Assembly (NCBI GenBank): GCA_026967815.1
Contig: JAPUUO010000074.1
Location: 1 to 7,018 of the forward strand
Reading direction: 5' to 3'
DNA: 7,018 bases
Source: Candidatus Bathyarchaeota archaeon
GTDB lineage: Archaea > Thermoproteota > Bathyarchaeia > Bathyarchaeales > Bathyarchaeaceae
Shown here: positions 1 through 5,605 of the stretch, in pieces
Layout: each line of letters starts with the position of its first letter
Position numbering within the stretch: position 1 is the stretch's first letter
Position numbers and translations under genes: made by a program
Notes under the pieces: model-generated
Seen by the model: the letters and a program-made list of their open reading frames with translations, nothing else
Databases searched by the model: none
Told to the model about the DNA's origin: nothing

Positions 1-554
1 CAGACAACTTCTACGGCTGGGAAAAACTCTTCACAGAAAAAATGTGCAAAGCATATCAAAGAGACCACGGCTTGGACATTAGCATAGTTAGATATCATAA
101 CGTCTATGGACCCGAAGGAACATATAAAGGCGGAAGAGAAAAATCCCCAGCCGCTCTATGCAGAAAAGTAGCAGAAGCCCACAGCCCAGGAACCATAATC
201 ATCTGGGGAGACGGAAAACAAACCCGATCATACTGCTATATAGACGATGCCGTAAAAGGGACAATAATGCTCATGGAATCAGACTACGACAAACCAATTA
301 ACATAGGTTCGGAAAGACTAGTGACAATAGACCAGCTTGCAGATATGATAATCAAAATCTCTGGAAAAAACATAACGAAAACATATGACCCGACAGCACC
401 ACAAGGCGTCAGAGGCAGAAACGCTGACATAAGCCTCACCAGAAAAATCCTCGGCTGGAAACCACAAACAACCCTAGAAAAAGGACTAGAAAAAACCTAC
501 AAATGGATAGAACTGAAATGCAATGAAGAGAGAAAAACCACGCGTTTGCAATAG
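1..554 (+). CDS. GDP-mannose 3,5-epimerase-like SDR (5' truncated by window)
   Basis: This is an extended short-chain dehydrogenase/reductase, closest by eye to plant GDP-mannose 3,5-epimerase, which converts GDP-D-mannose to GDP-L-galactose/L-gulose in the cytosol. The frame is open from base 3, so the gene starts outside the window. The methionine codon at 42 is internal, because the catalytic YxxxK (Tyr at 12-14, Lys at 24-26) lies upstream of it. Family features seen downstream are RYHNVYGP, KGGREKSPAALCRK (Lys at 141-143, matching Lys217 of the Arabidopsis enzyme from memory), WGDGKQTRS, INIGSE, GVRGRNAD (second Arg at 417-419, matching Arg306) and LGWKP near the end. The catalytic Cys and the Rossmann NAD site would lie upstream, out of view. 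Codons end mostly in A or C, unlike the next gene. A related NDP-sugar epimerase or dehydratase is possible. The family is sure; the exact reaction is inferred. Confidence 0.88.
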   Translation, partial: DNFYGWEKLFTEKMCKAYQRDHGLDISIVRYHNVYGPEGTYKGGREKSPAALCRKVAEAHSPGTIIIWGDGKQTRSYCYIDDAVKGTIMLMESDYDKPINIGSERLVTIDQLADMIIKISGKNITKTYDPTAPQGVRGRNADISLTRKILGWKPQTTLEKGLEKTYKWIELKCNEERKTTRLQ

Positions 555-568
555 TGAAAGCAGGGGTG

Positions 569-577
569 TTTTTCTTT
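569..577 (+). terminator. T-tract, possible archaeal terminator of the epimerase gene
   Basis: A run of eight T interrupted by one C (TTTTTCTTT) begins 15 bases after the epimerase stop codon. Archaeal termination often needs only such a T-rich stretch in the coding strand. No stem-loop precedes it, so the call is weak. Confidence 0.3.
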
Positions 578-722
578 AGTTTGGAAAGAATATTCTCAAA
601 GATTTATCTCAAAATTCTGTGTAGAAGTATTTAGGCACGTGAAAGTCAGATAACTTAACTAAAACCTGATTTCTGCGGTTTCTCATGTTTCAGCAATGTG
701 CGCACACTCATTTTACGCAATA

Positions 723-730
723 GCTATAAA
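723..730 (+). promoter_or_regulatory. Candidate TATA box for the Dol-P-Man synthase gene
   Basis: CTATAAAT lies in the 249-base gap before the glycosyltransferase. At usual archaeal spacing, transcription would begin near 750-757, leaving a leader of about 50 bases to the TTG at 804 or a longer one to the ATGs at 876/879. The rest of the gap (555-803) shows no gene that I can support. It does hold the 10-base palindrome TGTGCGCACA at 697-706, just upstream of the box. This is motif matching only. Confidence 0.35.
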
Positions 731-803
731 TGTGCCCATTTGTAAAACTGAGGAATGGAGCATAAACGGAGTCGTTAGGATTAATGGAAGAATGTGAAAA
801 AGT

Positions 804-1652
804 TTGAAAAGGCCTACCCCCGTAGATAAGATGTTTGTTGATGAAGATTTGGTTGGGAATAATCGAGTCGATCGAATGATGACGACGAAAGCTCATAGCG
901 GGCAAACCGTTGCTGTTGTGCTTCCAACATACTGCGAGGCTGAGAACATTGAGAACTTGATTCGAGACCTCAACGGATTGAAGCTCAACCTCCTGATTAC
1001 CGTCATAGACGATTCTAGTCCTGATGGAACGGTTAAGATCGTGAAAAAAATTCAGAAGGAATATGATAATGTAGTTTTGTTTGTGAGACCCAAAAAACTT
1101 GGATTAGGAACAGCCATTATTGATGCTTTCCGATTAGTTCTGTCTTTTAAGAACCCGCCAGATCACATAGTCACCATGGACGCTGATTATTCACATAATC
1201 CGCAAGATATACCTAACTTGATACAAGCCGCAAAATTGGGCTACGATCTTGTTATTGGAAGCAGATACTGTGAGGGAGGCAAGATAGTAGGGTGGCATCG
1301 CATGCGATGGTTGATCAGTCGTTTTGCCAACTTCATTGCCTCAGCCGTTGTCAGGATCAAAATACACGATTGTACAAGCGGTTTGAGATGTTATTCAAAA
1401 CGCTACGTTACGACCGTACTGCCTAATCTTCATAGCCAAACCTATGAAATTCAAATTGAAACCGTTAAGCAAGCTCAACTTCAAGGATTCCATGTCAAGG
1501 AAATTCCAATAACCTTTGTAAACCGGAAGCGAGGAAAATCGAAACTGACCCGAGCTGAGTTTCAAGGCTTTCTATCTTACGTACTTAACCAACTACATAC
1601 TAACGTAGGCTTCAGCCGCACCGCGCGCAAGCAATATCTGGGAAAGAAATAA
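804..1652 (+). CDS. Dolichol-phosphate mannose synthase-like GT2 glycosyltransferase
   Basis: This enzyme is likely to transfer mannose (or another hexose) from GDP-sugar to a polyprenyl phosphate at the cytosolic membrane face, making a lipid-linked donor for GT-C enzymes. Visible family motifs, in order, are VVLPTYCEAENI (38-49), IDDSSPDGT (68-76), KKLGLGTA (97-104), MDADYSHNP with the metal-binding DxD (125-133), GSRY (152-155), SGLRCYS (192-198) and GKSKL (244-248). The protein is 282 residues and has only the catalytic domain; there is no C-terminal GtrA-like membrane part. The start is uncertain. TTG at 804 gives a 35-residue leader absent from most relatives, whereas ATG at 876 or 879 leaves about 10 residues before the first strand. 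The last five or six codons lie in DNA derived from an epimerase gene read in another frame, so the native C-terminus may have been replaced. Confidence is high for the family and moderate for mannose as the sugar. Confidence 0.88.
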   Translation: MKRPTPVDKMFVDEDLVGNNRVDRMMTTKAHSGQTVAVVLPTYCEAENIENLIRDLNGLKLNLLITVIDDSSPDGTVKIVKKIQKEYDNVVLFVRPKKLGLGTAIIDAFRLVLSFKNPPDHIVTMDADYSHNPQDIPNLIQAAKLGYDLVIGSRYCEGGKIVGWHRMRWLISRFANFIASAVVRIKIHDCTSGLRCYSKRYVTTVLPNLHSQTYEIQIETVKQAQLQGFHVKEIPITFVNRKRGKSKLTRAEFQGFLSYVLNQLHTNVGFSRTARKQYLGKK

Positions 1653-1855
1653 CCAAAACCTATGATCTTTCTGCTCCTCACAGGGTCAGGGGTCGGAAAG
1701 CCGACATTACTTTTGCTAGAAAAGTTTTAGGCTGGGAACCTAAAGTTTCTCTCGAAAAAGGGTTGGCTAAGACTTACAAGTGGAGAGTAATGATGTGTAG
1801 TTTGGAAAAAGAACTTGATGCTAGGGTTCATGCAGTTTCCGATGTTTCATCTTAG
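1634..1855 (+). pseudogene. Truncated second epimerase: C-terminal remnant of a GDP-mannose epimerase-like gene
   Basis: Reading from base 1634 gives about 73 codons, open to a TAG at 1853-1855, with no start of its own. The first 50 codons (1634-1783) align without gaps to codons 357-506 of the epimerase at the left end. Shared words include ISGK, ITKTYD, VRGR, LGW, LEKGL and KTYKW. By hand count this is about 35/50 identical residues and 100/150 identical bases. Everything upstream of ISGK (Rossmann fold, YxxxK, REK lysine) is missing, so the product cannot be an epimerase. Codons end mostly in T or G, whereas the intact copy prefers A or C, so this is not a recent duplicate. Its 5' end overlaps the last 19 bases of the Dol-P-Man synthase gene in a different frame. 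Its 3' end overlaps the convergent glycosyltransferase by 35 bases. I see it as a relic left by a rearrangement. Confidence 0.82.
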
Positions 1856-2585
1856 AATGTAGTTTTAAGTTCTTCATAATGCTTGTCTTTGAAAGGAAGA
1901 AGAACAGATTCTCAAAAACATACATGTAGTGTTTATTGAAACTAAGGAATCCCATGTTTTTCATTCGTCTGGCTGAAATGCATACAGGCGTATCCAAGAA
2001 AAACGCAACTTCACCCATCTGCAACAATTTCTTTCCCATCAGACCGTCAGCGTTAATCTCATTAACCTCAAATCCTCCAACTCTATCAAAAGTATCTTTC
2101 CTCACAACTAGAAAATTGGTGCTCGTCGAAAATCTTTTGAGCGGCTTTGGAAGCTTCGCAAACAAATATCTAATAATATTATAAACTATGTATTCTATTT
2201 TACCGAAAAAAGACGCGTCAAAAGGATACCCTGGACCACTGAGGGCAACAAGTTCAGGTTTTTGCTCAAATTTTTCCTCTATCTTTTGAAGCAACCCATT
2301 CGGAAAAATTATGTCTGCACATGTGAAAAGCAGAAAATCGCCTTTCGCCATTTTGGCACCAACATTCCTGGAGGCAAATTCATCAAAGCCAGGCAATACA
2401 ACAATTTTTGCATTATGTTGACGGGAAATATCATAAGTTTTATCCTTGCTCCCGCCATCTACTATCAAAGCCTCAAAACTCATTAAAGTTTGGTCTTCAA
2501 GGGAGGATAATAGAAACTCCAAGTGTTTTTCTTCATTGAAGGTGGGCACAATTACTGATATGCACGGGGCCTTTTCAATTGGCAC
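1821..2585 (-). CDS. GT2 family glycosyltransferase
   Basis: This is a 254-residue family 2 (GT-A fold) glycosyltransferase, presumably acting on the cytosolic membrane face in glycan assembly; donor and acceptor are not evident. The N-terminus has ISVIVPTFNEEKHL (9-22) and ALIVDGGSKDKT (39-50), then ASRNVGAKMAKGD (71-83). The usual DxD reads Cys89-Ala-Asp91, so its first acidic residue is replaced. The later acceptor-side motif reads INADGLMGKKL (177-187), where many relatives have an acidic pair. SARRMKNMG (204-212) follows, then a short hydrophobic stretch (about 222-232) and a basic tail. The start is GTG at 2585, inside the end of the preceding GT4 gene (11-base overlap), behind a strong Shine-Dalgarno, so the two are probably translationally coupled. 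Its 3' end runs antisense into the epimerase remnant, so the final 11 or so codons may be recently acquired. Confidence 0.87.
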   Translation of the reverse strand: MPIEKAPCISVIVPTFNEEKHLEFLLSSLEDQTLMSFEALIVDGGSKDKTYDISRQHNAKIVVLPGFDEFASRNVGAKMAKGDFLLFTCADIIFPNGLLQKIEEKFEQKPELVALSGPGYPFDASFFGKIEYIVYNIIRYLFAKLPKPLKRFSTSTNFLVVRKDTFDRVGGFEVNEINADGLMGKKLLQMGEVAFFLDTPVCISARRMKNMGFLSFNKHYMYVFENLFFFLSKTSIMKNLKLHSKMKHRKLHEP

Positions 2586-3729
2586 CTTTCTCTACCACCT
2601 CAACAATCTTTTTCATGAAGACCGCTTTGTCAAACTCCTTTGCTCTATATACAGCTCTAGAAGCTGTTTTACTTCTAAATCTTTCGTCTTCAATCAATGC
2701 GTCAGTGAGGCTTGCGGCTTCTTCTACAGACGTATATGAAAATCCATATTCGCCTTGTCGACAATCAAGTATGTCCTGCCACGGACCGCCAGAGCGATGC
2801 ACTACAGGAACACATCCAGAAGCCATGGCTTCAACTACGGATATTCCAAAATGGTCATAAGGCATCACATGAAGGTACACTTTGGCTTTTGATAAAGTTT
2901 CAAAAAATTTGTTATAGGGAACATTAGTTAATAATGTAACGCGATCTTGAACACGTAATTCTTTTATCTTCTTTTCGACTTCTCGCAATGTGGGTAGAGA
3001 ATAGTCATCAGCTTTGCCCATAACTACAAACTTCGCAAGTTTCGAATGCTTTGCTATTAAAGGAACCTGTTCCAGATGTCTCTTGGGAGTAAAACGCGAT
3101 ACTGTTGCAGCAGTATACCCTTTCTTTTGATGTTTGAAGCATCGTGACGAAAAAGTTTCGACATCAACCGGAGGATAAACAACCAGAGAATTGCGGCGTA
3201 GAACGTTTTTTATGATTTCTTGCATGAATCTAGAGTTTGTTAACAACTCTCCATGAAATGCCCTGTCTAAAAACGATGTTGCTGCGTTATAGAGAGGCGC
3301 TACAATATGCCACATTGATCTACTTGTAAACACGGGAATCTGAGAGAATATTAAAGCCGCTCTCAATGGGAAATGAACATACGTTATGTCTGCTATGGAA
3401 TTTATGACATCGCCAAACGTGTTTAGAACCAACTCATATTTTTGCTGTGATTTGGTAACCAAAAGCTGCATGATATAAATTAGAAAGTACGTTGAAGCAA
3501 TTGGCGTTTTTGACAAACTCTTTGAAAGCCTATTTTTCACGACATAGATTTCATTATTTGGCATTGCCATATTGCGGAAATATTTTTGAACAATCGACCA
3601 ATCTGTTTTTTCCACTGTCACTAACGTGACATCATGTCCTTTCTTACGCAAGGCTTCAATGGTTGCTAGGCAAAGCCTCTCGGCTCCTCCAAGAATGTTA
3701 AGACTGTGATGCGCAACAGCGATTTTCAT
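2575..3729 (-). CDS. ALG11-like GT4 family glycosyltransferase
   Basis: This 384-residue GT-B retaining glycosyltransferase resembles ALG11-type alpha-mannosyltransferases, which add mannose from GDP-Man to lipid-linked oligosaccharide on the cytosolic face. Visible landmarks are the N-terminal MKIAVAHHSLNILGGAER (1-18, glycine-rich donor loop), YVHFPLR (117-123), LLTNSRFMQ (162-170), VVYPPVDVETF (183-193), TVSRFTPKRHLEQV (209-222, donor-phosphate Arg/Lys) and VMGKADD (236-242). A long C-terminal signature follows, DHFGISVVEAMASG then PVVHRSGGPWQDIL (292-321), very like ALG11. The usual E-x7-E pair reads Asp292-x7-Glu300. It has no obvious transmembrane segment; 81-92 is hydrophobic. The ATG start at 3729 has a GGGA-type purine stretch just before it and sits 69 bases after the DUF2079 stop, so one transcript is likely. 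The donor sugar is inferred. Confidence 0.88.
   Translation of the reverse strand: MKIAVAHHSLNILGGAERLCLATIEALRKKGHDVTLVTVEKTDWSIVQKYFRNMAMPNNEIYVVKNRLSKSLSKTPIASTYFLIYIMQLLVTKSQQKYELVLNTFGDVINSIADITYVHFPLRAALIFSQIPVFTSRSMWHIVAPLYNAATSFLDRAFHGELLTNSRFMQEIIKNVLRRNSLVVYPPVDVETFSSRCFKHQKKGYTAATVSRFTPKRHLEQVPLIAKHSKLAKFVVMGKADDYSLPTLREVEKKIKELRVQDRVTLLTNVPYNKFFETLSKAKVYLHVMPYDHFGISVVEAMASGCVPVVHRSGGPWQDILDCRQGEYGFSYTSVEEAASLTDALIEDERFRSKTASRAVYRAKEFDKAVFMKKIVEVVEKGAN
2596..2601 (-). promoter_or_regulatory. Shine-Dalgarno for the GT2 gene
   Basis: On the minus strand GAGGTG lies 10 bases before the GTG at 2585, within the coding end of the GT4 gene. It matches the archaeal anti-Shine-Dalgarno core and supports the GTG start and coupling. 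Confidence 0.6.
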
Positions 3730-3798
3730 TTTCTTCCCTTACAGCTTCTAGCTTCTACATTTAGCCATGACAGCCCAGTGTTATCCTTTTTCCTTAAT

Positions 3799-5406
3799 CT
3801 AAGGGGGAGCTCTATAAAGAAGTATTGTGCCCTTGTCTTTAGATGTTATCAAGCTGAACTGGGGTTTGGTTTCCAAAAGTGAAAGAACAAGCTTTGTTAC
3901 AGGAGAATCAGTTTTGTCATCTACAAGCACGTACTCAACTTCATCCATTGTTTGATTGACAAAATCAATAATAATATCGTGAATACTAGAGTTTATCCAT
4001 CTACCTGGAACAACGTAAGCATTAGTTCTATGAGAAACGTGTGGAAATAGATTGTCTTGTGTCAAGATCGAAGCGTTGGACGGGAGAGTATTTAGAACTT
4101 CGCTTAACTGTCTCTCATGTTCCCCTCTGTAAATCGACATGTACTCAGGAAAAAGAGCATTAACTACCGGACTAAGAGGGCTCGCGCCAACAAAAAATAT
4201 AAGGCTAACCACCATCATCTTCTTCATAGAACCTCTAACAATTTTCAATCCAGATTCTTTCAAAAAGTTCTTTCTTACAGCGAATATTGCGGCAGCAAAT
4301 ATGAAGGAAACAACATATGCGTCGTATTGGTGGCCTAATAAGTGATGGGGTAATGATTGCGATATAAGGGAGAAGCCGAACCAAGGAATAGTCGGTATTA
4401 GGACAGATGGATTCCTAAAAGAAAAGAATGCTAAAGGACCAAAGATAAGACCTATATAGAGCAATTTTATGTGGAAGTCATAAGCTAGAGCCTGAACGGC
4501 ATTCCATGGTCTCAGTACAACTAACAGGGGTACTTCCAAAGGATTCTTTGCTCCCAAAATGGCAAAATTCCCAGAGCCTAGGAACTCTTCTATGGCCTCT
4601 GGATTTGTTGGAAAGAAAGTGTCGCGTTGCCAGATTGTGAACCAATACCAAACAATGCTTACTATCATTGTAGTAAATGGAATAAGAAGCTTCTTCTCAG
4701 CAAGATTTTTCCTCTTTATCGATGAATAAATAGACGCCCTATACTTCCATGCAATATAAATGCCGACAAAAAGCATGATTTGTGCAGCATGTTCTTCACA
4801 CATAAGCGACAAGAACATGAAAACAAAATATCTAGGCCAATTTTCCTTCGTAATGTAATAGATTGTGTATGCAAAAAAGAGTGGTAAGAATGCTTGTACA
4901 TGGAAATCATACCAATTTACAAATTGTGTTGCTGGAAATATCAAATATGCGACTGCAAACACTAAGCCAACAATTCTGCCCCCAGCATTATCCCTTGCAA
5001 GTTTATAAATTGGAAGAGCCGCAAGGGCGAGAATAAACGATTGAAGCACCAATAATGTTTCTGGCTTTTGAATGATCCAATATACAGGCAAAATCAAGAA
5101 TAAGATAGGGCTAAAATGTACTCCGAAAAAACTACCACTAGGGTTAACAGGGAGTTCGCATGTATGATAAAAGAAACCGTTGGCATTTAGAGTGGTCCAC
5201 AAGGACTGTGTAAAAATGCCTAGATCCCATGCGCGTGTCTTAAATGCGTAATGTCTCAAGATCGTGAGACATGAAAAGACAAGGGTATAAGCTATTATAG
5301 AAAGATACAGAACAATATCGCTGCGATCTGCTTTAAACCACCTTCTACCTAACCATTTTTCCATTTCTTCCATAGATGGTATTTTAATAATGTCTTCCTT
5401 TCTCAT
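3799..5406 (-). CDS. DUF2079 polytopic membrane protein, putative GT-C-like glycosyltransferase
   Basis: This is a 535-residue integral membrane protein of the DUF2079 family, common in archaea and bacteria and thought to be related to GT-C lipid-sugar-dependent transferases; the reaction is unknown. A basic N-terminal cytosolic stretch precedes roughly ten hydrophobic segments (about 31-50, 100-112, 117-136, 143-160, 170-184, 191-220, 241-258, 311-350, 361-376 and 396-412). A soluble C-terminal domain (about 430-535) follows. Family signatures are AWDLGIFTQSLW (59-70), GVHFSP (95-100), WYDFHVQAFLPL (165-176), EEHAAQ (204-209) and HQYDAYVVSF (359-368). The Asp61, His97 and Glu/His residues facing the first loops are candidate catalytic positions by analogy with GT-C enzymes. 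The ATG start at 5406 is supported by GGTG (5416-5419) nine bases upstream and a TATA-like box. It leads the three-gene minus-strand set. Using Dol-P-Man made by the 804-1652 product is my inference. Confidence 0.87.
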   Translation of the reverse strand: MRKEDIIKIPSMEEMEKWLGRRWFKADRSDIVLYLSIIAYTLVFSCLTILRHYAFKTRAWDLGIFTQSLWTTLNANGFFYHTCELPVNPSGSFFGVHFSPILFLILPVYWIIQKPETLLVLQSFILALAALPIYKLARDNAGGRIVGLVFAVAYLIFPATQFVNWYDFHVQAFLPLFFAYTIYYITKENWPRYFVFMFLSLMCEEHAAQIMLFVGIYIAWKYRASIYSSIKRKNLAEKKLLIPFTTMIVSIVWYWFTIWQRDTFFPTNPEAIEEFLGSGNFAILGAKNPLEVPLLVVLRPWNAVQALAYDFHIKLLYIGLIFGPLAFFSFRNPSVLIPTIPWFGFSLISQSLPHHLLGHQYDAYVVSFIFAAAIFAVRKNFLKESGLKIVRGSMKKMMVVSLIFFVGASPLSPVVNALFPEYMSIYRGEHERQLSEVLNTLPSNASILTQDNLFPHVSHRTNAYVVPGRWINSSIHDIIIDFVNQTMDEVEYVLVDDKTDSPVTKLVLSLLETKPQFSLITSKDKGTILLYRAPP

Positions 5407-5447
5407 ATTCTAGTACACCAATTCTGGATTTGTTTTGGAATATGCTG

Positions 5448-5455
5448 TTTTTAAG
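5448..5455 (-). promoter_or_regulatory. Candidate TATA box for the minus-strand glycan operon
   Basis: On the minus strand CTTAAAAA stands 42 bases before the ATG at 5406. That would place the transcript start near 5425-5430 and leave a short leader carrying GGTG at 5416-5419. It sits in the 199-base divergent gap shared with priS. Confidence 0.42.
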
Positions 5456-5556
5456 TAATACGGCGCACATCGCGCGCGCAATTGCCTTATGGAAACGGTT
5501 TCTCGTAAATTCCTTATAATTTCTATCATGCGTCTTCGAAAAGGCTGTAGAGATAT

Positions 5557-5566
5557 CTTTTAAATA
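5557..5566 (+). promoter_or_regulatory. Candidate TATA box for priS
   Basis: CTTTTAAATA matches the archaeal TATA consensus well. It would start transcription near 5585-5592, giving a leader of about 15-20 bases before the TTG at 5606. That leader contains the purine stretch AGGAAG (5591-5596) as a weak Shine-Dalgarno. Confidence 0.5.
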
Positions 5567-5605
5567 TCAATTATCTATATCTAACTCGACAGGAAGAATG
5601 AATAA

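Noticed and set aside
554..634. 26-codon GTG-start ORF overlapping the epimerase stop (FFFSLERIFSKIYLK-like peptide)
   Set aside because: Very short, no Shine-Dalgarno, no recognisable similarity, and it crosses the candidate terminator T-tract.
708..905. Minus-strand 65-codon ORF over the start of the Dol-P-Man synthase gene
   Set aside because: Antisense to a clear gene, no motif, no promoter; a shadow frame.
875..945. ATGATGA and CTGA resembling C and D boxes of an archaeal sRNA
   Set aside because: Lies within coding sequence, lacks convincing C'/D' boxes and a terminal stem; chance is likely.
4117..4345. Plus-strand ORFs inside the DUF2079 gene
   Set aside because: Antisense shadows of a well-supported membrane protein with family motifs throughout.
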